Assembly: GCF_000744815.1 (NCBI RefSeq)
Contig: NZ_JQMQ01000005.1
Span: 5,475,801-5,539,800 of the forward strand
Length of the DNA: 64,000 bases
From: Phaeacidiphilus oryzae TH49
GTDB taxonomy: Bacteria; Actinomycetota; Actinomycetes; Streptomycetales; Streptomycetaceae
Reading direction: 5' to 3'
Positions 28,082-35,599 of the stretch are shown here, piece after piece. A program made the position numbers and the translations under genes. The notes beneath the pieces were generated by a model. It ran no database searches and was not told the DNA's origin. It was given only the letters and a program-made list of their open reading frames with translations. How positions within the stretch are numbered: position 1 is the first letter of the stretch; each line of letters starts with the position of its first letter.

Positions 28082-28732
28082 CTATCGCGGCGCACCCGGG
28101 CCGCGGAGCGGCAGTACCTGCCCGGCGACCACCAGCAGCACCTGCTCGCTCGCGCCGGCGACCGCCGCGTTCAGCCGGCCGAGCTCGTCGCGGAAGCGGC
28201 GGCCGGCGGCGGTCGCCGGCACCACCCCGCTGCCCACCTCGTTGCTCACCCCGACCAGCTCGCGCGGGGACGCCGCCCAGGCCTCCACCAGGGCCCGGGT
28301 GCGGGCGCGCAGGGCGTCCCGCGCCCCGCCGCGGTACCAGGCCTCGTCGTCCCAGGCGCCGACCTCGTCCATGACGGCGGTCAGCCACAGCGAGAGGCAG
28401 TCCACCAGGACCGGCGCCGGATCGGTGCGGTCGCCGAGCAGCGGCTCGAGGGCGCAGGTCTCGGCGGTGCGCCAGGGCGCCGGGCGGCGCTCGCGGTGGA
28501 GGGCGATCCGGCGGGCCCACTCCTCGTCACCCTCCCGGGTGCCGCCGGTGGCCACGTAGAGGACGTCCTGACGATCCGTCAGCATCCGCTCGGCGGTGGC
28601 GGATTTGCCCGAGCGCGCGCCCCCGAGCAGCAGCGTCCGCCGGGGTGCGGCCGGCGCCTGCGCCCGCTTCCGCCCGAGCTCGACGCCGAACCGGCGGGTG
28701 CCGCTCGGAAGTTGCTCCCAGAAGATCCTCAT
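28082..28732 (-). CDS. cobU: Adenosylcobinamide kinase / guanylyltransferase
   Basis: Phosphorylates adenosylcobinamide and attaches GMP, the step before CobS. The 216-residue protein has the P-loop LLLGGARSGKSATAE near residues 34-48, VLYVATGG, the family His in ALHRERRP (where GMP is attached), LVDCLSLWL and VSNEVGSGVVP. Most homologues start close to the P-loop; here the ATG at 28732 adds about 32 residues (MRIFWEQLPSGTRRFG), so the true start could be internal. GGAGG lies 21 bases before it, which is too far. First gene of the cob set. Confidence 0.92.
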   Translation of the reverse strand: MRIFWEQLPSGTRRFGVELGRKRAQAPAAPRRTLLLGGARSGKSATAERMLTDRQDVLYVATGGTREGDEEWARRIALHRERRPAPWRTAETCALEPLLGDRTDPAPVLVDCLSLWLTAVMDEVGAWDDEAWYRGGARDALRARTRALVEAWAASPRELVGVSNEVGSGVVPATAAGRRFRDELGRLNAAVAGASEQVLLVVAGQVLPLRGPGAPR

Positions 28733-28762
28733 GACCGCATTCTCGCTGGTAGCCTCCGGGAC

Positions 28763-29005
28763 ATGGTGTGGACGTGGCGGTACGAGAAGGCCGACGGCTC
28801 TCCGGCGGAGGTGTCCGACGGCGCTGAGGAGTTCCCCACCCAGGGGGACGCGGAGTCCTGGCTCGGCGAGTCCTGGAAGCAGCTCCTGGAGAACGGGGTT
28901 GACCAGGTGGTCCTCCTGGAGGACAGCACGAAGATCTACGGTCCGATGCCCCTGGCCGCCGCCGACGGCGACGAGGACGAGGGTGGGGACGGGGACGGGG
29001 CCTGA
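28763..29005 (+). CDS. Small conserved acidic protein of unknown function
   Basis: An 80-residue protein: MVWTWRYEKADGSPAEV, then a compact segment with GDAESWLGESWKQLLENGVDQVVLLEDSTKIYGPM and a very acidic C-terminal tail (DGDEDEGGDGDG). No catalytic motif is visible. The ATG at 28763 lies 7 bases after TAGCCT (28750-28755), again suggesting a leaderless message. It diverges from the cob operon. From memory, a protein of this type occurs at this position in other streptomycetes, with no known role. Confidence 0.75.
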   Translation: MVWTWRYEKADGSPAEVSDGAEEFPTQGDAESWLGESWKQLLENGVDQVVLLEDSTKIYGPMPLAAADGDEDEGGDGDGA

Positions 29006-29023
29006 GCTTTCCGCGCTCTCTGT

Positions 29024-29092
29024 GCCCGCGCGCAGGGTGCCGCGGTCGGCAGCGGCACCGCTGCGCGCGGGCCGCGCGGTTCCCCGCGCCCC
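29024..29092. repeat. Dispersed element copy D (half copy) with hairpin
   Basis: A 12-base arm pair, GCCCGCGCGCAG (29024-29035) and CTGCGCGCGGGC (29061-29072), extended inward by GGTGCCGC/GCGGCACC with one bulge, gives a stem of about 20 bp. A minus-oriented core variant, GCGCGGTTCCCCGCGCCCCC, follows at 29073-29092. It sits between convergent genes and could end both transcripts. Confidence 0.75.
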
Positions 29093-29133
29093 CTACGAGC
29101 CCTCAGGGCTGATCGGGGAGGCCCGCGACTCCG

Positions 29134-30138
29134 TCAGGGGCGGGTCTTCGGAGACATCGAGCCGGTGAGGGCCGGGTCCGTCAGGGCCACCGGGGAGAGG
29201 ATCTCGTCGACCCGGGCGATCAGCTCGGCGTCCAGGCGGACGCCGGCCGCGCCGGCGTTCTCGGCGACCTGCTCCGGGCGCGAGGCGCCGACGATCGCCG
29301 CCGACACGTTCGGGTTCCGCAGCACCCAGGCCACCGCCAGCTGCGGCATGGTCAGCCCCGCCTCCTTCGCCAGCGGCACCAGCTGCTGCACCCGCTCCAG
29401 CACGTCGTCCCGCAGGAAGCGCTCCACCGCGCCCGCCCCGCCGTTCGGGTCGGTGGCCCGGCTCCCGGCCGGCGCCGGCCGCCCCGGCAGGTACTTGCCG
29501 GTCAGCACGCCCTGCGCGATCGGCGACCAGACGATCTGCCCGATCCCGAGCTCCTCGCAGGCCGGCACGACCTCGGCCTCGATCACCCGGTACAGCGCCG
29601 AGTACTGGGGCTGGTTGGAGACCAGCTGCACCCGCAGCTCCCGCGCGAGGGCGTGCGCCGCCCGGATCTCCTCGGCCGTCCACTCGGAGACCCCGATGTA
29701 CAGCGCCTTACCGGCCCGGACCACGTCGGCGAAGGCCTCCATGGTCTCTTCCAGCGGCGTCTCGTGGTCGAAGCGGTGCGCCTGGTACAGGTCGACGTAG
29801 TCGGTCTGCAGCCGCTTCAGCGAGGCGTCGATCGAGGTCATGATGTGCTTGCGGCTGAGGCCCCGGTCGTTGCGGCCCTGCCCGGTCGGCCAGAAGACCT
29901 TGGTGAAGATCTCCAGGCCGTCCCGCCGTTCGTGCTTCAGCGCCCGGCCGAGCACCGACTCGGCGCGGGTGCCGGCGTAGACGTCGGCGGTGTCGAAGGT
30001 GGTGATGCCCTGGTCGAGGGCGGCATGCACGCACGCGGCGGCGATGTCCTCCTCGATCTGCGAGCCGTGGGTGAGCCAGTTGCCGTAGGCGATCTCGCTG
30101 ATCATCAGGCCGCTGCGGCCGAGGTGACGGAACTCCAT
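29134..30138 (-). CDS. Aldo/keto reductase (Kv-beta-like)
   Basis: NADPH-dependent carbonyl reductase of the TIM-barrel AKR superfamily, 334 residues. It starts MEFRHLGRSGLMISEI and has TTFDTADVYAGTRAESVLG with the catalytic Tyr, FTKVF with Lys, and QAHRFDHETPLEETM with His. The C-terminal cofactor-binding stretch is SAAIVGASRPEQV. The sequence is closer to the voltage-gated potassium channel beta-subunit/YghZ branch than to xylose reductases. The ATG at 30138 is preferred to an upstream in-frame ATG because TAGCGT (30146-30151) lies 7 bases before it, so leaderless translation is likely. Substrate unknown. Confidence 0.92.
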   Translation of the reverse strand: MEFRHLGRSGLMISEIAYGNWLTHGSQIEEDIAAACVHAALDQGITTFDTADVYAGTRAESVLGRALKHERRDGLEIFTKVFWPTGQGRNDRGLSRKHIMTSIDASLKRLQTDYVDLYQAHRFDHETPLEETMEAFADVVRAGKALYIGVSEWTAEEIRAAHALARELRVQLVSNQPQYSALYRVIEAEVVPACEELGIGQIVWSPIAQGVLTGKYLPGRPAPAGSRATDPNGGAGAVERFLRDDVLERVQQLVPLAKEAGLTMPQLAVAWVLRNPNVSAAIVGASRPEQVAENAGAAGVRLDAELIARVDEILSPVALTDPALTGSMSPKTRP

Positions 30139-30211
30139 GCGGCCGACGCTACCCATCCGGGACCGGAAGATCACGCCTCCGGCGGCCCCGTTCTCCCGGG
30201 CCGCCCGAAGG

Positions 30212-30817
30212 CTACGGCTTCTGGCCGCGCTTCACCTGCGGCTTCGGCAGCCGCAGCCGGCGCATCTGAAGCGTCCGCATCAGGGCGTAGCCGACCGCGC
30301 CGCGGAACTCGCCGGGGCCCTTGTCCGGGAACTTGGCGCGCAGCGCCTTGCGCAGCCGGAAGCCGATGAAGGCCGACTGCAGCACGATCACGACGATCAT
30401 CAGCAGCCACAGCAGCAGGGTGATCGACTGGAGTCCCGGCGCCCGCATCACGCTCAGCAGGAGGATGATCACCGCGAGCGGCAGGAACCACTCGGCGACG
30501 GTGAACCGCGAGTCCACGTAGTCCCGGCAGAACCGGCGCACCGGGCCCTTGTCCCGCGGCGGCAGCGCCCGCTCCTCGCCGTTCATCATGGCGAGGCGCT
30601 GCTTCTCCCGCTCGGTGCGGGCGCGGGTGCGCTGGTCCCGCGCCGCCTCCTTCCCGGACTTGGCGGTGTAGGCGGCCCGGGTGCGGCGGCTGGCCTCGGC
30701 CTCGCTGCGCTTCGGCGTCGGCCTCCCCTTGGGCGCCTGGGGGTCGCGGACAGGCTTATCGGCCTCGTCGGCCACGGCGGTGGCGGAGGAGGCATCCTCG
30801 GAACGGCGTCGGAACAC
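30212..30817 (-). CDS. DUF3043 membrane protein
   Basis: A 201-residue actinobacterial membrane protein of unknown function. A basic, Lys/Arg-rich N-terminal half (ERREKQ-like segments, RTRARTEREKQRLAMMNGEE) precedes RFCRDYVDSRFTVAEWFLPLA, two adjacent membrane helices (about residues 113-155) and a basic C-terminus. The segment RDYVDSRF and the helix pair are typical of DUF3043. The GTG at 30817 lies 6 bases after TACTCT (30824-30829) with no ribosome-binding site, so it is likely leaderless. It is divergent from pspA across a 245-base gap that also holds the pspA promoter. Confidence 0.85.
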   Translation of the reverse strand: MFRRRSEDASSATAVADEADKPVRDPQAPKGRPTPKRSEAEASRRTRAAYTAKSGKEAARDQRTRARTEREKQRLAMMNGEERALPPRDKGPVRRFCRDYVDSRFTVAEWFLPLAVIILLLSVMRAPGLQSITLLLWLLMIVVIVLQSAFIGFRLRKALRAKFPDKGPGEFRGAVGYALMRTLQMRRLRLPKPQVKRGQKP

Positions 30818-31062
30818 GGGTAAAGAGTACGTGCTCGCGGGGGCGAAACCCCAGGGGGTCGGCTGGGTGGGCTATGCGGACGTCCGGTGCTCCGCCCTGG
30901 GGCCGAGGGCCCTGGGGGCCGGATCGATCGCGCGGATGACGCCGCTGCCCTCCGGGATGTAGCAGGCTTGTTCCCGGCAGGGTCGCTGCCGTGGATGGTC
31001 TGCGCCCCGTAGTCTGAGCAGTACAGCAACCGGCACGCCGGAGAAGGGGGCGCGCGAGGCCC

Positions 31063-31923
31063 ATGGGCGACGGAATCATGAAGCGGATGGGAATGATCTT
31101 CCGCGCCAAGGCGAACAAGGCCTTGGACCGCGCGGAGGACCCGCGCGAGACACTCGACTACTCCTACCAGAAGCAGTTGGAACTGCTGCAGAAGGTCCGC
31201 CGGGGAGTGGCCGATGTGGCGACCTCGCGCAAGCGTCTGGAACTGCAGCTCACCCAGCTCCAGCAGCAGTCCTCCAAGCTGGAGGACCAGGGGCGCAAGG
31301 CGCTCTCGCTCGGCCGCGAGGACCTGGCGCGGGAGGCCCTGACCCGGCGTTCCGGGATCCAGGAGCAGATCAACGATCTGCAGACGCAGTACCAGGCCCT
31401 GCAGGGCGAGGAGGAGAAGCTCACCCTCGCCTCCCAGCGGCTGCAGGCCAAGGTGGACGCCTTCCGCACCAAGAAGGAGACCATCAAGGCCACCTACACG
31501 GCCGCCCAGGCCCAGACGCAGATCTCGGAGTCCTTCTCCGGCATCTCGGAGGAGATGGGGGACGTCGGCCTGGCCATCCAGCGCGCGGAGGACAAGACCG
31601 CGCAGATGCAGGCCCGCGCGGGCGCGATCGACGAACTGCTCGCCTCCGGCGCGCTGGACGACCCGACGGGGATGCGCAAGGACGACATCACCGCCGAGCT
31701 GGACCGGCTGGCCGGCGGCAGCGACGTCGAGCTGGAGCTCCAGCGGATGAAGGCCGAGCTGTCCGGCGGCCCCTCCGAGGAGCGGCAGGCGCTGGAGAAG
31801 GGCACCGAGGGCGCCGGGAGCGGCAACGGGAACGGCAACGGCGCGGCGCAGGCCTCGCAGGCGCAGAGCCAGTCGCCGGCCCCGTCGCAGGAGCCCCAGG
31901 ACCAGCCGCGTTACGACAAGTGA
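31063..31923 (+). CDS. pspA: Phage shock protein A (PspA/IM30 family)
   Basis: A peripheral membrane protein that coats and stabilises the inner leaflet under envelope stress. The 286-residue protein starts with a short amphipathic helix (MGDGIMKRMGMIFRAKANKALD), then the long PspA coiled coil over about residues 25-220 with Gln-rich heptads (QKQLELLQKVRRGVADVATSRKRL). The C-terminal ~60 residues are Gly/Asn/Gln/Ser rich and disordered. The ATG at 31063 is preferred to the one at 31078 by comparison with the family. PspAA follows 11 bases later, so the two are one operon. A sensor kinase and response regulator often follow in Streptomyces, but none do here. Confidence 0.95.
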   Translation: MGDGIMKRMGMIFRAKANKALDRAEDPRETLDYSYQKQLELLQKVRRGVADVATSRKRLELQLTQLQQQSSKLEDQGRKALSLGREDLAREALTRRSGIQEQINDLQTQYQALQGEEEKLTLASQRLQAKVDAFRTKKETIKATYTAAQAQTQISESFSGISEEMGDVGLAIQRAEDKTAQMQARAGAIDELLASGALDDPTGMRKDDITAELDRLAGGSDVELELQRMKAELSGGPSEERQALEKGTEGAGSGNGNGNGAAQASQAQSQSPAPSQEPQDQPRYDK

Positions 31924-31934
31924 GGGAGACTCCG

Positions 31935-32213
31935 ATGATCGTCCGGATCATGGGGGAGGGGCAGTTCGAGATCCCCGAGTCCCTCGTCGAGGGGCTGAAC
32001 AAGCTCGACGACGCGGTGTTCGCGGCGGTCGAGTCCGGCGACGAGGCGGCCTTCCGGTCGAACCTCACCGCGCTGCTGGCGGCGGTCCGGTCCGGCGGCG
32101 AGCCGGTGCCGGCGGAGACCCTGGTCCCCTCGGACGCGAGCCTGCCGTACGAGGAGGCCACCCTCGAGGAGGTACGCGCGCTGCTGCGGGACGACGGGCT
32201 GATCCCCGGCTGA
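31935..32213 (+). CDS. pspAA: PspA-associated protein PspAA
   Basis: A 92-residue soluble partner of PspA found downstream of it in actinobacteria. Its sequence is MIVRIMGEGQFEIPESLVEGLN, then LDDAVFAAVESGDEAAFRSNLTALLAAVRS and a C-terminal TLEEVRALLRDDGLIPG, all typical of the family. The ATG has GAGGGAGA about 5 bases before it and lies 11 bases after the pspA stop. Its exact role in the stress response is not settled; it is thought to help control PspA. Confidence 0.9.
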   Translation: MIVRIMGEGQFEIPESLVEGLNKLDDAVFAAVESGDEAAFRSNLTALLAAVRSGGEPVPAETLVPSDASLPYEEATLEEVRALLRDDGLIPG

Positions 32214-32284
32214 GCGAGCAGCGAGCAGCGGGCGCGGACCTGAGCGAGCAGCGAGCGCGGAGCTGAGCGAGCGGACCTGAGCGG
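32214..32284. repeat. Short direct repeats after pspAA
   Basis: Several copies of GAGCGAGCAGCGAGCGCGG-like units and shorter GAGCGGACCT forms in the gap before the terminator. They are not in a supported gene. Confidence 0.6.
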
Positions 32285-32294
32285 CCGCGGTACG

Positions 32295-32338
32295 GACGGC
32301 GGAGGGCCACCCGGATTCCCGGGCGGCCCTCCGCCGTC
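32295..32338. terminator. Bidirectional terminator between pspAA and nadA
   Basis: Fourteen-base perfect arms GACGGCGGAGGGCC and GGCCCTCCGCCGTC, with an internal CCCGG/CCGGG extension. It lies between the convergent ends of pspAA and nadA, so it can serve both. There is no long U-run. Confidence 0.75.
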
Positions 32339-32359
32339 TCCGCTCGCTCCGCCGTCCGG

Positions 32360-33547
32360 CTACGGCAGCGCCAGCATCCGGTCCAGCGCGGCCCGCGCGT
32401 ACTTCTCGGTCTCCGGGTCGACGGTGATCACGTTCGGCACCCGTCCGGCGACCAGCTCCTCCAGGGCCCAGACCAGGTGCGGCAGGTCGATCCGGTTCAT
32501 GGTGGAGCAGTAGCAGACCGTGCGGTCGAGGAAGACGATCTCCTTGTCCGGGTGCTGCCTGGCCACCCGCCGGACCAGGTTGAGCTCCGTGCCGACGGCC
32601 CACTTGCTGCCGGGCTCGGCGGCGTCCAGCGCCTTGATGATGTACTCCGTCGAGCCGACCTGGTCGGCCGCGGCCACCACCTCGTGCCGGCACTCCGGGT
32701 GCACCAGGACATTGACGCCCGGGATCCGCTCGCGCACCTCGTTGACCGACTCCAGGGTGAACCTTCCGTGCACGGAGCAGTGTCCGCGCCACAGAATCAT
32801 CCGCGCGTCCCGCAGTTGCTCCGCCGTCAGGCCGCCGTTCGGCTTGTGCGGGTTGTAGACCACGCAGTCGTCGAGCGAGAGGCCCAGCTCGCGGACGGCG
32901 GTGTTGCGGCCCAGGTGCTGGTCGGGGAGGAAGAGCACCTTGGTCTGCGGACCGCGCTGCTCGAAGGCCCACTCCAGGGCCCGCCTGGCGTTGGAGGAGG
33001 TGCAGATGGTGCCGCCGTGCCGGCCGGTGAAGGCCTTGATGTCGGCGGAGGAGTTCATGTACGACACCGGCACCACGCTGTCGGCGATCCCGGCGTCGCT
33101 GAGGGCGTCCCAGCACTCCGCGACCTGCTCGGCGGTGGCCATGTCGGCCATCGAGCAGCCGGCGGCGAGGTCCGGCAGGACGACCCGCTGGGCGTCGGTG
33201 GTGAGGATGTCCGCGCTCTCGGCCATGAAGTGGACGCCGCAGAAGACGATGTACTCGGCCTCCGGCTTGTCGGCGGCGTCCCGGGCCAGCTTGAAGGAGT
33301 CGCCGGTGACGTCGGCGAACTGGATGACCTCGTCACGCTGGTAGTGGTGGCCGAGGATGAAGACCCGGTCGCCGAGCTGCTCCTTGGCGGCGCGGGCGCG
33401 GGCCACGAGCTCCGGATCGGAGGCGGGCGGCAGTTCGCCCGGGCACTCCACGCCGCGCTCGGTGGCCGGATCGGCGGTCGGCTGCGGGCCGCCGAGCAGG
33501 AGCAGGGCCAGCGGCGTCGGCGACGGCTCGTTGAAAGTGGTGGACAC
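32360..33547 (-). CDS. nadA: Quinolinate synthase
   Basis: Condenses iminoaspartate (from NadB) with dihydroxyacetone phosphate to quinolinate in NAD synthesis. The 395-residue enzyme has the conserved HHYQRDEVIQFAD, VFCGVHFMAESADIL, CSMADMAT, TGRHGGTICTSSNARR, HGRFTLESV, LVHPECRHEVV and CYCSTMNRIDLPHL segments. The cysteines in FCGVHF, CTSSN and CYCSTMN include the three [4Fe-4S] ligands. The GTG at 33547 has AAAGGGGG about 11 bases upstream. nadB and nadC are not adjacent, which is common in Streptomyces. It diverges from the Lrp-type regulator gene across a 101-base gap with inverted repeats. Confidence 0.95.
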   Translation of the reverse strand: MSTTFNEPSPTPLALLLLGGPQPTADPATERGVECPGELPPASDPELVARARAAKEQLGDRVFILGHHYQRDEVIQFADVTGDSFKLARDAADKPEAEYIVFCGVHFMAESADILTTDAQRVVLPDLAAGCSMADMATAEQVAECWDALSDAGIADSVVPVSYMNSSADIKAFTGRHGGTICTSSNARRALEWAFEQRGPQTKVLFLPDQHLGRNTAVRELGLSLDDCVVYNPHKPNGGLTAEQLRDARMILWRGHCSVHGRFTLESVNEVRERIPGVNVLVHPECRHEVVAAADQVGSTEYIIKALDAAEPGSKWAVGTELNLVRRVARQHPDKEIVFLDRTVCYCSTMNRIDLPHLVWALEELVAGRVPNVITVDPETEKYARAALDRMLALP

Positions 33548-33572
33548 GGGCGGTTGCCCCCTTTTCGTCTAA

Positions 33573-33611
33573 CTGACGCAATGTATGATAGCCGCTTCGC
33601 GTCAGTCTGAC
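33573..33611. promoter_or_regulatory. Candidate operator between nadA and the Lrp regulator
   Basis: CTGACGC (33573-33579) and GCGTCAG (33599-33605) form an inverted repeat, overlapped by the palindrome GTCAGTCTGAC (33601-33611). TATGAT (33584-33589) is a good -10 in the middle, directed to the regulator gene. The same palindrome occurs at 35574-35584, just beyond the decarboxylase. Confidence 0.5.
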
Positions 33612-33648
33612 GACTGCGGGCTGCGTCACACCGGCGGGGAAGGGATCC

Positions 33649-34074
33649 GTGGACGAGATCGATCGCACGCTGCTCGAGCTCCTGGGCAGGGACGGGCGGG
33701 CTTCGTACGCCACCATCGGAGCGCGGCTGAACCTCTCCGCCACGGCGGTGAAGCGGCGGGTCGACCGGCTGCGGGAGAAGGGCGTGGTGCGCGGGTTCAC
33801 CGTGGTGCTCGACCCCTCGGCGCTGGACTGGCGGACGGAGGCGTTCGTCGAGGTGTACTGCCGGGAGCGGACGCCGCCGGAGGAGATCCTGGCGACCCTG
33901 CGGCAGTTCCCCGAGGTGGTGGCGGCGTGGACGGTCACCGGCGACGCGGATGCGCTGGTGCATGTGCGGGCGGCGGACGTCCGGCAGGTGGAGTCCGTCA
34001 TCGAGCGGATCCGCCGCTCGCCCGGCGTGCAGCGCTCCCGCAGCCAGATCGCCCTCACCCGTCTGATCGGGTGA
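33649..34074 (+). CDS. Lrp/AsnC family transcriptional regulator
   Basis: A 141-residue DNA-binding regulator that usually senses an amino acid. The N-terminal helix-turn-helix (MDEIDRTLLELLGRDGRASYATIGARLNLS then TAVKRRVDRLREKGVVRG) is followed by the RAM ligand-binding domain (TEAFVEVYCRERTPPEEILATLRQFPEVVAAWTVTGDADALVHV). GGGGAAGGGA lies just before the GTG at 33649. The PLP decarboxylase gene follows with its own leaderless start 112 bases later, so this regulator probably controls that gene and itself. The effector is likely the decarboxylase substrate amino acid. Confidence 0.9.
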   Translation: MDEIDRTLLELLGRDGRASYATIGARLNLSATAVKRRVDRLREKGVVRGFTVVLDPSALDWRTEAFVEVYCRERTPPEEILATLRQFPEVVAAWTVTGDADALVHVRAADVRQVESVIERIRRSPGVQRSRSQIALTRLIG

Positions 34075-34186
34075 CCCCCCGGGGCGCACGGATCGTGCGT
34101 GCGGGGGCGGGAACGCGCACGAACGCTGCGTGGGGCTGCGCGTTCCGACGGAGTGCGGCGCGGCCACGCTGCCTAGTGTTCGCGGT

Positions 34187-35545
34187 GTGACAGCGCGAAT
34201 GCATCAGTACGACGGTGAACTGGTCGATCTCGTCTTCAAGTACATGCGGGACCGGCTGCAGTACGACCCGGTCCCGCTGGACCACCCCGGTGACGGGGAG
34301 GTCCTCCGCGGCGCCCTGGACGGGCTGCTCAACGAGCGCGGAAACGATCCCGCGCAGGTGCTGAAGCTCTACGACCACGAGCTCTCGCGGGCGGTGATCT
34401 CCTGCGACAGCCCGCGCTACCTCTCCTTCGTGCCCTGCGCGCCGACCAAGGCCGCGCTGCTCTTCGACATGATCGTGTCCTGCGCCTCGCTGCAGGGGAT
34501 CTCCTGGCTGGAGGCGGCCGGCGCGATCGCCGCCGAGAACCAGGTGCTGCGGCTGATCGCGGACCGGGCCGGGCTGCCGAAGACGGCCGGCGGGGTGTTC
34601 GTCTCCGGCGGGTCGGCGGCGAACCTGTCGGCGCTGGTGGTCGCCAGGGACACCGCCCGGCGCCGGCTCGGCGCCGGCCCCGGCGCGCGGCTGCGGATCG
34701 CCGTCTCGGACCAGACCCACTCCTCGGTGACCAATACGCTGAACATCATCGGCGTGGAGAAACTGCTGGTCAGGACCGAGAACCATCGGCTCACCGGCGC
34801 CGCGCTGCGAGCCGCGCTGGAGGCCGACCCGGACCCCTCCTCGGTGATCGGCGTGGTCGCCACCGCCGGCACCACCAACGCCGGCATCGTCGACGACCTG
34901 GCGGGCATCGCCGAGGTCGCCGAGGAGTACCGGCTCTGGTTCCACGTGGACGGCGCCTACGGCGGGGCCGGGCTGTTCGCCCCGACGGTGCGGGCGAAGT
35001 ACGCCGGTGTCGAGCGCGCCGACTCTTTCGTGGTGGACCCGCACAAGTGGCTCTTCGCGCCCTTCGACTGCGCGGCCCTCCTCTACCGCGAGCCGCGCCT
35101 GGCCAAGGCGGTGCACACCCAGGACGCCTCCTACCTGGACGTCCTCCACGTGGAGGGCGAGGAGTGGAACCCCACCGACTACGCCTACCACCTCACCCGT
35201 CGGGCGCGCGGGCTGCCGCTGTGGTTCTCGCTGGCGGTGCACGGCGTCGGCGCCTACACCGAGGCGATCGAGACCGGGCTGCGGCTGGCCCGCGAGACCG
35301 CCGAGCTGATCCGCGCCGACGAGCGGCTGGAACTTGTCCGCGACCCGGAGCTGTCGGCGGTGGTCTTCCGCCGCAGGGGCTGGGCGGCCGAGGACTACCA
35401 CGCCTGGTCGCGCCGGCTGCTCGCGGACCAGACCGGCTTCGTCACGCCGACCGGCTGGGAGGGCGAGACGGTCGCCCGGTTCGCCTTCCTCCACCCCGGG
35501 ACCACCCTGGAGATGGTGCGGGAGATCCTGGCGACGATGGGCTGA
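34187..35545 (+). CDS. Group II pyridoxal-phosphate amino acid decarboxylase
   Basis: Decarboxylates an amino acid using PLP in the cytosol. The 452-residue protein has VFVSGGSAANLSALVVARD, QTHSSVTNTLNIIGV, VATAGTTNAGIVDDLAGI and WFHVDGAYGGAGLFAP, with the PLP-binding lysine in SFVVDPHKWLFAPFDC. These are typical of the aromatic-amino-acid/glutamate decarboxylase family. The GTG at 34187 lies 7 bases after TAGTGT (34174-34179) and has no ribosome-binding site, so it is likely leaderless; an ATG 12 bases later is an alternative. Candidate substrates include aromatic amino acids, diaminobutyrate and glutamate, and the sequence alone does not decide. Confidence 0.9.
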   Translation: MTARMHQYDGELVDLVFKYMRDRLQYDPVPLDHPGDGEVLRGALDGLLNERGNDPAQVLKLYDHELSRAVISCDSPRYLSFVPCAPTKAALLFDMIVSCASLQGISWLEAAGAIAAENQVLRLIADRAGLPKTAGGVFVSGGSAANLSALVVARDTARRRLGAGPGARLRIAVSDQTHSSVTNTLNIIGVEKLLVRTENHRLTGAALRAALEADPDPSSVIGVVATAGTTNAGIVDDLAGIAEVAEEYRLWFHVDGAYGGAGLFAPTVRAKYAGVERADSFVVDPHKWLFAPFDCAALLYREPRLAKAVHTQDASYLDVLHVEGEEWNPTDYAYHLTRRARGLPLWFSLAVHGVGAYTEAIETGLRLARETAELIRADERLELVRDPELSAVVFRRRGWAAEDYHAWSRRLLADQTGFVTPTGWEGETVARFAFLHPGTTLEMVREILATMG

Positions 35546-35549
35546 TCCG

Positions 35550-35584
35550 GTTTCAGGGTTTGAGGGTTTTAGGGTCAGTCTGAC
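35550..35584. repeat. Telomere-like repeat and copy of the GTCAGTCTGAC palindrome
   Basis: Three units of the type TTTCAGGGT, TTGAGGGTT and TTTAGGGT, unusually T-rich for this genome, end in the palindrome GTCAGTCTGAC (35574-35584) also found upstream of the Lrp regulator. It lies between the convergent ends of the decarboxylase and a GNAT gene, so it may act as a terminator or a second regulator site. Confidence 0.6.
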
Positions 35585-35599
35585 GAGAACGGGGGGGCG

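Noticed and set aside
28733-28762. A cobalamin riboswitch before the cob genes
   Set aside because: The divergent gap is only 30 bases, too short for one.
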